64,000 nt of DNA from Podocnemis expansa (lineage: Eukaryota; Chordata; Testudines; Podocnemididae). Shown in pieces: positions 48,531 to 60,054 of this stretch. Under the pieces are notes generated by a model. That model worked only from the letters and a program-made list of their open reading frames with translations. It ran no database searches and had not been told where the DNA came from. The position numbers were made by a program, and so were the translations under genes. The stretch is from the NCBI GenBank assembly GCA_007922195.1, contig ML681998.1, forward strand, positions 20,380,262 to 20,444,261, read 5' to 3'. Numbering within the stretch: position 1 is the first letter of the stretch; the number at the start of each line of letters is the position of its first letter.

Positions 48531-48735
48531 CTGGGGGGGGAAAAAAAAAGACACACAAATTAATCACTGAGAGCAGCCAGAGGGCCAGAAAAGGACGGAG
48601 ATATAGCGCCTGACCAAAGGAGCACCAAATCTAAATGAGAGAGATCTAGATTCAGGCATTCAGCTACTACAGTAATGACTGTGGGATAAGAACCAGTACA
48701 AAATAAGACAGTCTAGAAATACAGAAGGTATAAAC

Positions 48736-48904
48736 CAGTGTTTCCCAACCAGCGTGCCATGGAACTATCTGAAAAACTGCTCCTGGAGTTCTGACTTGGC
48801 TCATGAATATTCATGAGTTCATTTGGACAATACATAGTGGTGTGCCTCAAAATAATTAAAGGCATCAAGGTGTGCCACAAGAGATAAAAGAGTGGGAACC
48901 ACTG
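48736..48904. mobile_element. hAT MITE, 169 bp, TIR CAGTGTTTCCCAACC
   Basis: Left CAGTGTTTCCCAACC, right GTGGGAACCACTG. Target duplications GTATAAAC (48728-48735) and GTATAGAC (48905-48912), 7 of 8. Same family as 42549-42724. Confidence 0.9.
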
Positions 48905-48965
48905 GTATAGACAATCTTGGAGTGCTGCTGGAATATCTGGAAAAAATCAATTAAAAGCTTCACTT

Positions 48966-49222
48966 ATAAGGGCTCGTCTACATTGGTAATAATTCCAGGA
49001 ACATTTGGGTAGCTGTAGGGTCATATGTAGGGACATGAGACACATTCTGCTGGCATAAATGAGGGATGGTGGTTATGCCAGCAGAAAAGTTCATCTGCTG
49101 ACACAGGGCTGTCTACAGTAGCATTTACGCTGGTGAAATGGGAATTGCTCAAAGTGCTGTTTTTTCCATACTTCTGAGTGACAAAAGTTTTCTGACATAA
49201 GATCCAGTGTAGACAAGCCCTT
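48966..49222. mobile_element. MITE, 257 bp, TIR AAGGGCTCGTCTACATTGG
   Basis: TIRs TAAGGGCTCGTCTACATTGG and, inverted, TAAGGGCTTGTCTACACTGG match at 18 of 20. A further inverted pair CTGCTGGCATAAA / GCCAGCAG lies inside. Target duplication would be very short (TA or TWA). The CTACACTGG core is shared with the MITEs at 237 and 12123. Superfamily not assigned. Confidence 0.75.
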
Positions 49223-50216
49223 ACTGCAAATTTTAGAGGGATTTAAATGGAAATGTCGGGCACATGAGAAATGGGAAAATATCTTGAATGCAAGACTGGT
49301 ATCTGGAAGATTCATAGATACTGCAGTGTTGAAAATATAAAAATGGGGCAACTAACATGAAAGCTTGGTTTAGGGAAAAGGTAATTGGAATAGTAATGTA
49401 GATGGGATGGGACTTTGCAAAATTTGAGGGCCTATATGAGGTTAGTGGCCAGGAAAAGAGATGCTATGTGATCAGAAGAGCAACGGGGAAGATGATTTTA
49501 GCAGCATTACAAAAGTTATAAAGGTGAAGGAGTAGTCACATGAAGAAATTCAGGGAGGCTGAAAGTAGCTGAAGTGCAAGATAACCAAGGCATTAAGATA
49601 ATTTTATTTAGAAGGTTAAAGATAAAATAATCAGTTTTAGAGGTGCTATTCAGAAGAAGTGGGAAGATGTGGCAAACACTCTGGGGTCTGAAGGAGCATG
49701 AGAGAGGAAGTTGAACAACCCCTCCAAATTTCTAAGATAAAGTGATAATAAAGCCTATACACAAAGATTAAAGTTTTCAAAAAGAGGAACCTAAAGTTAG
49801 GCCTCTAAATAGTTTGACACTTTAGAAATGCAGAGCATCCCACAACTTCTAGTAATATCAAAAAGAACTTCCAGATGTTCAGTATGGGGGGGGGGGGGGC
49901 GGGGGCGCACAAAAAGCTACTTATTTAGATGCCCTATATACCGACTTAAGAGCCTTTTTAGCCTCCTATTTTTGTAATTCACCCAAAGTCACTAGCAAAT
50001 TTTGGAAAATCTTAGCCCTACACGTGTATCTTATATTTAAATCCCATTTCTTTTATCCTCACTGGAAGTAAGAAACCCTTTGAGGGAACAAAGTAGAACT
50101 CTTAAGTCCTGTCCCATAAGGACTTTGTCATCTCTCCCCCACAAGTTACTTTAATGGATAAGGGCTCTTTACTCCAGGCCAAGAGCAGCTGTGAGTTTAG
50201 TGGGTTAAATTACATA

Positions 50217-50348
50217 AAAAAACCCCAAGGAGTCGTGTGGCACTTAAAGACTAACAGATTCCTTGTTGGGTTTGGTGGTGGTTTTTTTTTTGTTTTGTTT
50301 TTTTTTTGTGCGTGCTGGACTAGACTAACACAGCTGTCCCTTTGGAAA
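50217..50348 (-). mobile_element. Short retroposon, head joined to inverted body
   Basis: Read on the minus strand: head TCCAAAGGGACAGCTGTG, TTAGTCTAGTCCAGC, a long A-rich linker, then the body in inverted orientation (AATCTGTTAGTCTTTAAG, TGCCACACGACTCC) ending in a T-run. Flanks TTAAATTACATA (50205-50216) and TTAACTTACATA (50349-50360) match at 11 of 12, so the rearranged molecule was inserted as such. Confidence 0.8.
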
Positions 50349-51221
50349 TTAACTTACATAGCAGGACATAGAAAGGAATGCCCCGTCTCCTTTACTTTTA
50401 TGCACAGACAGTAAGGAACAATGAATATATCACAGAAATAAAACATGAAGGAATAAATGAGAAATAGCTTTCTAAGCAGATGATGAACTTTATTAACCAA
50501 ACATTTCCCTAAAATAAATATCTAAACAAGTCCAGGTCTTTGGGAAAGTCTGAATTTAAAAGTAAGTTATGTCAAATCTGAAACGGTAGTTATAAATTTG
50601 TCAGGCTCTGAAAAGTCTTTCAACAAATTCAAAGACACCAGGAAATTTTAATTTCAAACTATCTAGAAGAGTTCTATGATTTAAATGGCAAGCCACTATC
50701 TCAGAAAATGAAAAATGATCTGGAACACTACGAAAAGCACTCAAATTTCTTGGTTGGGAAGAATAGTCACAGTCAAAAATGAATTTTTTGCAAAGCCTAT
50801 TTTTCTTTTTTCAAAATCTTCCTGTAATTATCCCAGATAAAATCACAACAGGAATGATGAGGATATTAGAATGGGGGTGGGGGAAACCAAAAAGCAAGCA
50901 AGCAAACAAACAAAAACCCCCAAGAGTGACAGCAGATGCTTTTTACTGATCCCACATATTCCAAATTGTCTGTGGTACTATCAAGGCAGCCAGCCCATAA
51001 CAACACTGTCTTAGCTGAACAAAAAAATTGGAGAATGTAAACATTGCTAGACTATCATGGATTAACCAGACACAGACCGTCCAAAAATTCTTCCACATCC
51101 TTTAGCAAATGCTACTTTATGGAAATGTTTTCCCTCAGCAATGACACACACAGCAAATCTATTCTAGATCTTTACTCAAATCATGAATCAGAGAGCTTTA
51201 AAGATTGCAAGTGCCATAGAT

Positions 51222-51388
51222 CAGGGGTCTCAAACTAAAATCACCACAAGGGCTGCATGAGGACTAGCACATTAGCCTGAGGGCGGCACCACGGAAACCT
51301 TTTCACACAACTATACTGCAAATATTGGTAACAATGTCATTGAGGGCTGCAGGAAAAACCCTCAGGGGCTGTGTGTTTGAGACCCCTG
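51222..51388. mobile_element. hAT MITE, 167 bp, TIR CAGGGGTCTCAAAC
   Basis: TIRs are perfect over 14 bp (CAGGGGTCTCAAAC ... GTTTGAGACCCCTG). Target duplications CCATAGAT (51214-51221) and CCATAGAC (51389-51396), 7 of 8. Internal repeat GGGCTGCA..GAGG appears twice. Confidence 0.92.
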
Positions 51389-52189
51389 CCATAGACTGTA
51401 TATGACTGGCCAGCTAGCCAATAAAGAGACTTTTATCATTTATTGAGAAATCAAAACCAAGTTTAACTGGCTTTCATGATTCAATTTACTTATTATGTTT
51501 CTCAGCTTCTTATAAAAAGTCTTTTGTGCAGCAGGTTACTTTAACAGAAGTGATGCGCCTGGTCAGTTAAGAAAAAAGTGTCCATCTTGGGAAAGGACCT
51601 GGATAGAAAATTTACCCCTAAGGAAAAGAGGACCAGCAACATCATTTTGTAGGATAATAAAAAAAAGTTATTTAACATGCAGTTCAGTAGTGCTTCAGTC
51701 AGGTTAAAAAATCCCCAGGTTCACTCATACTCAGGTGAAAAGAGATGATATGCATATATGGTGAACGTGACCAGTCCTTAGAGAGCTCTAGGATGCAATC
51801 CATAACCATATATCACCAAATATTGGATATTTAGTACCTTGAACCTTTGGAAATCCTCCTGTGGCTCCCTAGCACAAGTAGTCACATAAAAGGAAATGAA
51901 GAATTAATCTCGTCTGCTGTTTACTGCTCTAAAGGTTTGAAACAGTATACAGGATTGTGGTTATGGAAAATAACCTTCTCTCCCCCCCCAATTACACACC
52001 AAGCAAAACTGACATAGGAAAAAAACAAATCTTTAGTTATTCGGTTACCTTTCATTCAATATGTTAAATACATACATCTTCAAAAAAACAACACAACTGT
52101 CCAATTTTTTTGAATATTAACATTTGACAGACATGCCTAGCATGATGTGTGTGAGATTTCACTCAGTTTAATAAAAATCAGTACAACTG

Positions 52190-54300
52190 GGAACTTCATT
52201 AAGCTGGTCTATAAGCGATAGAAGGGATGGAAACTTATCTTGAGATAGAAGGTTTTGGTCTGCAGTGCATCTATGTCAGCCTCTGCGAACTCTAGATGTT
52301 GTACTGGTGTGAGGATCAATTTATGAGAACTCATTTGCAAGCCTAGTTTCATGAGCAAGTGAATCGTGTCCTCAACATCTCTATGAGCTCCCTAAAGTGA
52401 TCAGGTTCTGAGGAGACAGTATTCAAGTAAGGGTACATCATTATCTTGGGAGTGTGTAGGTGGGAGGCCACTACAAGAGAACTCTGAAGAACTCTTTCAG
52501 AGGTGATGACAGTCTGAAGGGCAGGGCTCCATGGTTGTGGTGATGGTACTGGCAGCAGCAGCTGATTAAACAAGAAATTTGAGTTTTTGCACAAGGTCAT
52601 AATGCTATTTGTCTACCCAGTTGCATGTCGGGGCCACTAAGACCAGGGTTTGCCAAACTGGTCTTAGCTGGGTCTAAGACCTCAATGAGTGACAAAGCAA
52701 TTTTGGAAGGTAGTAGAAGCATGAAGGATTTTGACAAGCTGATGGCGTATATCTTTATCTTCTTCCAATGCTCTATGGAAAGTATCAGCTACTTTTTTTT
52801 TGTGTGCCAGCTCTGGAACAGGTGGAAGTCATCTGCTCTAACAGCATGACCATTTCATCTGGGGATGAGGAAGAAATGTCCTTGGATGTGACCCCTTCCT
52901 CTATGTCCACCTCTTAAGGTTCTGAGACCTATGATGATGTAATCGAGGGGACATGTCTGGTAAATTCTTGGGTGCACAGCGGCCTGATGGAGGTAACCAT
53001 GAGTGACTGTACCAAGATGGTGCCAGTGCCATTTATTGGCATATTCCAAGACCTGCTGATACTGAGTCACATATGGAATTTGGAAGCTGTATAAACCTCA
53101 TCAAACCCACTGATCCCAAACTTGACATCAGAAGGGCTGGCATGATTGTGGAGAAATGCCATTTGATTGGCCATGGCTTGGGACTACGGTGCAGAAAGTC
53201 AGGACCCTCCAAAACAGTCCAGTCACTGGCCTGATGGGATTCTGCTGGTCCCTGGCGTGCCAGTGGCAGTACTGGGGATAGGGGAATTAAGGCCTCCACC
53301 TGTACCAATCTCTCCAGTGCTGAATGGGCCAATGACACTGGCAGTACCGACCCTAGCTCACATATTGAGAGCATTGGAGGTTACTTTCCCTTGTCTCTCT
53401 GTTCCAAAGATTCAGTACACATGCCTAAAGGGTCCACAGGTCTATCGATGGTACTGGGCTGATAGTCACTGTGATGTGTGGGTGTTGAATGATCTTGGCT
53501 CCAGTGGTACCAAGACTACTGAGCATGATGGCAATCACTTTTCGTTATCCTTGGTCTTGCTAAGGGGGCTTCCCACTTTCTTCTATGATTTGAGAGAGAA
53601 GTTCCCTAACTGTTTGACCCACTATCCTTCAAAGTCAAACACTGAGGGAAAGACTCATGCCTATTGGAGGGTTCTGGTCAGAGAGAGGTCTCTATAAAGA
53701 TGATTTTCCAGTGGGGCTCTCTGTTCTTGCTGGATCTCAGTCAGAGCTGTTGGCAGAGGGAACACTTTTGTTGGATGTGGCCCTCGCCAAGGCAGTGAAT
53801 GAACTGGGAGTGCTCCTCTACAACCAGGATTGCCTCTTTGCAAGGACAACATGTCTTGAAGCCTTGACAGCTGGCCATACCTTTGCCCAGGAAGCTTCCC
53901 CCCGTCCCCCCACTGGGGGTTGACAAGAAACAAGTCTTTTCTTTTAGTTTACACATGGCCAAATAAAAGTCAAAGACTAAAACATTTGTAATAAAAAATT
54001 AGAATATGAGTGGAAGAATTCATGAACTACTAATGTACAGCTAAAGGCTCTGTCTCTAGCCAGGGGAAGTTCAAAAAGACTTGAGGACTGTCAGCTCACG
54101 GACACTGGCTAGCTTCATGGCACAGCATGAAGAGAGAAAGTGCATGTGATGGCCCAAAGCACACTGTTATTGAACCTCTGCCATCACTAGTGGAGGGATG
54201 GAGACACACCTACACTGGAGAACCCACAGGGACAGTACTCAAGGAAGAAACATGGGTTTACACATGAGTAGTCATCCACTGTGACTATTTTTCATGCATT
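52190..54300 (-). mobile_element. Second DIRS-type remnant (5' half)
   Basis: Minus-strand order: a terminal segment around 54180-54290 (ACACCTACACTGGAG, AGTACTCAAGGAAGAAACATG), a gag-like region with a zinc knuckle at 53741-53930 (FKTCCPCKEAI, HCLGEGHIQQKCSLC), then an RT fragment at 52200-52640 with LLMKLGLQMSSHKLILTPVQ. It ends inside the RT, so the RNase H, recombinase and 3' terminus are absent. It is diverged from the first DIRS at 27294-40455, so it is an independent insertion, in LRP12 intron sense orientation. Confidence 0.65.
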
Positions 54301-55941
54301 TACAAGTTAACCATACATGGGCTTGCAGAATCATAAAATGTTGGGAGTTCTTTAGTGTCACTTAAGTAATAATTTTTGTATATTCACTTGTGCTTTTATA
54401 AACCAAACAACAACAAATAAGATAAGAATATGCTTTGTGATGTGGTATCACTGATGCTCTTTGTTTTATATTTGGTAACTTGTAATTTTCAGTAATTTCT
54501 ACTCGTTACTTCCTATTGTACTTGATTTCGCCGAGTTTTTGCAAATGTTTTTAGCTACTACCTTGTGGTTTATTAAGGAAACTCACATAGACACTCTGAT
54601 CTTGTATTATGAGAAGTGGTAAACATTACAGCCTAATTCATCTACATTGTACTATTCAATATTCTGTACATCTCTAGCATTTCTTCTTTATATCCCCTCA
54701 AAACTGTGGTATAATCCTCTCCACTGAAATTATATTTCCTTAGATTATGAGATTTAGAAATATATGAAGGGTTATTGAGTCTAAAATGTGTCTATAAAGC
54801 TACACTGCTGTTCAACTTTACACCTATAAAGGAAGTACCGAGTCCTATGCACATCACAGGAGGTTCACAAGGATCTTTTACACAAATAGTACTGAAACAC
54901 TTTTCATTTGGAAACAATTCTGAATAGAGAACAAAGAAGTCATTTAAACATTAAGATGATAGATTTTGATTTGTTTTATTTAATTCCAAACCTGGTAATT
55001 CAATATTCTTGTTGCCCAAAGAAAAGCAATCTGTTCTGTGAAGAAGATTCCATCTTTTCTCTATTACAGCAGGGAACTACTCTCTTACTAATGTCTACAT
55101 GTCCAGTTAATTTCTTTATTCTGAATGTTACTAAATAGTGAAAGAACCTGATTGTACCCAACTGGAATTTATGATGATCAGCTTGAACAGTCTGCATTCC
55201 TGAATCATAAGACAAAATGCCTATTCTTAAAATAGGCAAAGGAAGTGTCAATTTGTAGAAACACATCTGTAAATACAAAGTACTGCTTTTAAACAGGTAT
55301 CATAAAGAGGCAGATTCCATCATCTATTCTATTTGTGCAGCTCAGAATCTTATCCACATACACTGCTGAATATGAAATATGAAACATTTCTACACAGAGG
55401 GAAGAGTATTTTTGCCAAGATAAATATGGAAGATAGCATTGCCAATGAAAGTTGTGAAGTTATCAGTTGTTGGCCTTGTGTCTCTGCCTGCTTCTATTAA
55501 CAAAGCCAGCTATTCACGTCAATTTAATGTACATAATTAGGAAAATGACACCAACTCAATTTCTATATCTCAGTCACATACAAAACCTGGAATCTCAGAT
55601 CACCAAATATCTCTAACGTTAGTTAGCATTAAAAGGTTTGATGGATGTGTGGCTTGTGTGTTAAGGAGAACTACACCTGAATGTTCATGTAGACACCCCT
55701 TCCCTCTTAACTTCATACAAAACACTAAATATTACCTATTCAGACATAAGCATCATAATATATGGATGCACTTGACATTGGTTGGACTGGAAATTAAATG
55801 GAATTTTCTTGAAAATAGCATGTGCTCTGCAGTTCATCAAGTTTCCTTGAAAGCATCTGTAACTGAAAGTAGCTAGTGAATGAAGTGTCAAGAAATTTCA
55901 AGATGCGCAGGTAAAGGGAAATTTGAGGAAAGATGTCACAG

Positions 55942-56026
55942 CTTTTTTTTTTTTTTTTTTTAAATACAGAGAGAGAGAGAGAGAGTGTGTGTGTGTGTGT
56001 GTGTCTGTCTGTCAGTCAGTCAGTCA
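55942..56026. repeat. Compound microsatellite (T)n(GA)n(GT)n(CTGT/CAGT)n
   Basis: In order: a T-run (about 55942-55961), GA repeats (55971-55984), GT repeats (55985-56003), then GTCTGTCTGTC and AGTCAGTCAGTCA to about 56026. Likely polymorphic. A frame can be read through it, but that is a composition artefact. Confidence 0.95.
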
Positions 56027-56515
56027 AGTTTGGGGCCATAGGCATACATGGAGCTGGTGGGCACCTTACTTACATGCAGAGTCTTAGGTTAGCACCAGAC
56101 TATCACAACATGTGTATGCGCAAGAGATCAAATTATGTTTTGCATAAAAAACTTTAATTCTGACTTCTCCCAATTTTTAAATGCTTGACTTTGAAACCTT
56201 AATGTTCTTTGTATGTTATACAGAACTATCACCATTGCACCTACCAACCTTTCACATACTATGTGTTTCACTATTGTGAGATATTGGCATTACTTAAAAA
56301 AAAATGTTTAAACTGCTTGCAAAGTGACTCAGTTGCATGCTGGCACCATGTCTTAGGATGGGGAGTTGTCCAATATTTAAAAGTAATTGTGGTACAAAAA
56401 TACTGATGTTGGCTGGGAAAAAAAGCTTAAATTTCAAAACCAGAACATGACAGGTAGAAAGCAAAAAACTTAAAACTGTCAGACTGCTATTTTGGAATAA
56501 TCAGAAACCTCTTAC

Positions 56516-56648
56516 TTGGTTTGGTGAACAAACAGGAAAATCTTCAACTGGTGGAATTAAGCCTTGTGCAATCAACTGTCCATAAGATGGAGGAGCTTCT
56601 CTTCTTAACAACTCAGCCTCAACTCTTGACAGCTGCGTTTCAAATGAT
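56516..56648 (-). CDS. LRP12: LRP12 juxtamembrane cytoplasmic exon
   Basis: 133 nt: one base completing an Arg codon split with the exon at 57283, then 44 codons. The reading starts SFETQLSRVEAELLRREAPP and continues SYGQLIAQGLIPPVEDFPVC, matching the cytoplasmic segment of vertebrate LRP12 just after the transmembrane helix. It carries a PPSYGQL motif in the position of the PPxY motif of the relatives. Acceptor TTGAAAG (56649-56655), donor GTAAG (56511-56515). It has no ATG in frame, so it is missed by start-based ORF finding. Confidence 0.95.
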
Positions 56649-57282
56649 CTTTCAAGAACAACAAAAAGTTACACAATACATAAACAAATAGTAAATATTC
56701 ACAGATGGGTTAGACCATATCAGAGTAAGACAATCCATATTATTCAAGATAACAGAATTTTAATTAGGTTTGACTACATGATTACACAATTCCAATGCTA
56801 TTCTCAGTATAAGATTAGTGACAAAAACAGCATTTTAATTCATATTAAAACAAGGACAAAATATAACACAATAGTCAATGAGAGAAACACTGAAAAAGAA
56901 TGAGAAACTCTGGTACACGACAGTCCAAAACAGAACAGCAGAAAGCAGAGAAATGTGGCCAGTTGGCAATAACATTAATTTTAATTTGCTTCAGAATAAG
57001 ACCACAGCCTGAATATTAGAACCATTTTGTTTTCCTGGTGGGTAACTAAATGTTATGTTTTTGCTGTCCCCAGACCAGTGATCAAAATTATTCCTTCCTG
57101 TCATCCCCAACATCACTGGCAAATAAGAATTTCAAAAATGTGGTAAGGGAAAAATATCTTTAGAAATCATACCATACCAACAAAAGCCTTCTCACTGATT
57201 TTATACTTATCTTGAAGTGTTTACTGTGTAAATTATAAAATTACAATAATTTAGCTTAGGTTTAGGAACATATACTACTTAC
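56649..57282 (-). other. LRP12: LRP12 intron (634 bp)
   Basis: A short intron with donor GTAAGT (57277-57282) and acceptor next to 56648. AT-rich and without recognised repeats. Confidence 0.9.
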
Positions 57283-58384
57283 CTTCGTTCAAACATCCTC
57301 AGTGAGTACAGCTTACAAGTACATCCCAGTGCAATGACAAGCAGCAATCCACAGATAAGGCTCCCAATGACAGCTGCTGTTATTACTCTGGTGGGCACAA
57401 TGACAGGGCAATTCTCTTCATCACTACCATCACCGCAGTCATCTTGAGAATCACACACCCAGCTCTCAAATACGCAGCGATTATTTTTACAGTGAAAATT
57501 TCCAGGCTGGCAAAAGAAACAATTCTTCTCATCTGACCCGTTAGGACAATGATTCTGGTAGTTGCAGCGATCTGAACGAGGATAGCAAACACCATTTCGA
57601 GAGCAGGGAAACTCTTCTTTTTGACACATGCTACAATTGGTTTCATCCTTTCCATTTGGACAATGCCAATAGCCATCACAGCGCTGTTGTTCTGTGTAAC
57701 AACCCCAGTTTCCACCACATGGAATTTCCCATGGCAAACAGAAGCCATCTACTTGGTATGTAGCATTAAATCCTCTTGCTGCATTCACTTTGTCAGCACA
57801 GAAATGCACTCTTATTTGCCCAGAAGAAGAAACAACTGTAAGGGGTGCGTGAGAGTCAAATGCAGTTAACACACGCAAAAGCTTGCGTGGATTTTCCTCT
57901 AATCCATCATATATTTTGACGTAGTCTCCATAACCAGCACCATCAAGTTTAAAGTCAGTGAAACGCAAAATTACTTTGCGATGATCACCAGTGTCTATCA
58001 GCCATGTGCAGTTGCTCCCAGGAGGATAAAAGTCTGGGTAATTGGGAGAATTGAAAGTACCATAAAAATATTTTAACCACTGCCCACATGTTGGCACATC
58101 ACAGTCTATTTCATCTCCTAAGTCAAGACAATCAATGTTCCCGTCACATTTTAAAGATTCTGGAAGGCAGGTATAAACTTTGGTGAAGCGAGAAAGACAC
58201 TGAAACTGGTTGTAAGCACAAGGTTGAAAGGAAGAAGCTGTTGGAGAATTAACAATGGCACAGATTTCTTCATCAGAGTTGTCTCCGCATTCATCCATGT
58301 TATTACATTTCCAAGTTTCTGGAATACACTTTCCATTAGCACAATGAAACTGGTTACAATCGCATCTTGGTTCATCAGATTTCC
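57283..58384 (-). CDS. LRP12: LRP12 large ectodomain and transmembrane exon
   Basis: 1102 nt, entered in phase 1 (codon split 1|2) and left in phase 2. Domain order in the protein: LDLR class A repeat ([14 protein letters not shown] to DEEIC), second LDLRa (PCAYNQFQC to DEIDC), CUB domain (from [20 protein letters not shown] through [20 protein letters not shown] to GFNATYQV), then three LDLRa repeats ([30 protein letters not shown]), each closing with an acidic Ca-binding SDE or KDE box. A hydrophobic helix follows ([20 protein letters not shown]), then [12 protein letters not shown]. This is the second CUB and five-LDLRa architecture of LRP12; the first CUB domain and signal peptide are on exons beyond the right edge. 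The frame is intact. Acceptor CAG at 58385-58387. Confidence 0.97.
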
Positions 58385-58854
58385 CTGAAAACACATATTT
58401 AACAATTCGTAAATACAGTAACTCCTATTACACTCCAGCATTCCTTGTCATTATAGAATATTTATAATAAAATGTAGTTACAGAGTATCTGATAATTATG
58501 TAAGTGTTCATAAATCACTGGAACCTTAAATACACACGAATTAAATACAATTTAGTAATTTTAAATAGCAAATTCTTGCAAAATGACATTCTGAACCTGA
58601 TTCTCAGCTGTTGTAAATCGGCATTGCTCCATGGAAGTCACTGGAGGGGTGACAATTTACATCAGTAAAAAATCTGGCTCCTTAGTCTGCACAAAACATA
58701 CCAAAAATGATTAGATAATAATGGTTAGATTAAAAAAAAAAACAAACAATTCCCACTCCCACTTAAACCACAAGTATTGTTGCTCTGCAGTAATTTTGGG
58801 AAACAGGTTCTTTTTCCCCAGAGCTGCCGGCTCCACCCTCCTTGACTGCATGTT

Positions 58855-59226
58855 CATAGAATCCTAGAAGATAAGGGTTGGAAGGAACCTCAGAAGGTCA
58901 CCGAGTCCAACTCTCTGTTCAAAGTAGAACTAACCCCAACTAACTCATCCCAGTTAGGGGTCTGTCAAGCTGCACTTTAAAGACCTTTAAGGATAAAGAT
59001 TCCTCCATTTCCCCAGATAACCTATTTCAGTGCTTCATTGCCCTCCTAGTGAAAAAGTTTTTCTTAATATCCAACCTAGATCTCCCCCACTGCAACTTGA
59101 GACCACTGATCCTTATTCTATCATTTGCTACCACTGAAAACAGCATCGTTTCATCTTCTCTGGAACCCTCTTCCAGGTAGCTGAAGGCCACTATCAAATC
59201 CCCCCAACTCTTCTCTTCTGCAGACT
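58855..59226 (-). mobile_element. CR1 LINE 3' end, reverse
   Basis: It starts with the complement of the CR1 3' terminus (CATAGAATCCTAGAAG, GGGTTGGAAGGAACCTCAG) and reads back to CAAATCCCCCCAACTCTTCTC and CTTCTGCAGACTG, the conserved '[11 protein letters not shown]' end of ORF2. 5'-truncated and older than the copies at 6755 and 61646. Confidence 0.8.
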
Positions 59227-59419
59227 GCTGCCTGCTTCCCAGTTTCTGCTCTGCAACCCAGAATCCACAGGAGGGAGGATTTGGCAGCCATTATTTCCCT
59301 CCAGCATATTAGAGAGAGGTGGGGTAAAAATCACCTGTTGTATTTAAAAACCTAAAATTCCTACTTAACCCAAAGCAAGGATGTCATATCTCACCTCCCT
59401 CTAATATGCTATTCTCCAC

Positions 59420-59600
59420 TGTTTGAATCTAAACAACTGCTTTGACTTGCTGTAACTGTCTGACCTGCTCCTAGGACTTACACTCCCTTGCATTTATTTT
59501 CCTTCCATTCTGGAAGTTCTCCATCTTTTAGCATCTGATGAAGTGGGATTTTCTCCCATGGAAGCTCATGCGATCAATAAATTTGTTAGTCTTTAATACA
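59420..59600 (-). mobile_element. Short retroposon, reverse copy
   Basis: TTACACTCCCTTGCATTTATTTTCC, CCATTCTGGAAGTTCTCCATC, GATGAAGTGGGATTTTCTCCC, GGAAGCTCATGCGATCAATAAATTTGTTAGTC. The head is missing. Confidence 0.65.
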
Positions 59601-60054
59601 GTTTCTCAAAGTTTCAAATACTTAAAGATGCAAGAATTAAAAGCAATAGCATAATAATGAAGGCAGAAGTGATTTAAATCTAAGCTCTTACTTTAACATG
59701 CTTTTAAACTTTCTGAAAAGAGTTACCCATTAAGATGAAAAAATTCTTGCTATTTGTCAAAAGGATAACAAAACTAACTACCTGTCTGTTCTACAAAGCT
59801 TAGCATATGTCTAAAACCAAACATTTTGTGTTTCTTTTGTACCGTGTTATGTGCCATGCCTTTAAATCAAGTTCAGGATAAAGACTTGTTACTAGTCTGG
59901 CACACTGACCTACAATACAGCACTACATTCATTGGATAACTTCAACTTGTTCACAATCGGATAACTTTAAATACAAGAAGTAGTCTTAGACAAAAATGAA
60001 TTTCCTGGGAAATACGGAAGCATGTACTCTCTTTAAAAATGATGATTTATATTA

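Larger units (their letters stand above)
48531..56515 (-). other. LRP12: LRP12 intron (8.0 kb)
   Basis: Bounded by GTAAG (56511-56515) and CCCCCCCCAG (48531-48540) on the minus strand. It holds two MITEs near its 3' end, a fold-back retroposon, another hAT MITE, a DIRS remnant and a compound microsatellite, each listed. Nothing recognised in 49223-50204, 50361-51213, 51397-52189, 54301-55940 or 56027-56510, apart from a 14-G run at 49886-49899. Confidence 0.85.

Noticed and set aside
55933..56157. 74-codon frame through the microsatellite
   Set aside because: It is a translation of T, GA and GT repeats.
57070..57120. CAGTGATC ... CATCACTG inverted pair in an LRP12 intron
   Set aside because: Very short arms and no matching 8-bp flanks; likely chance.
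57383..57869. Cys-rich frames on both strands over the LRP12 ectodomain exon
   Set aside because: Alternative-frame shadows of the LDLRa repeats; the LRP12 frame is complete and conserved.
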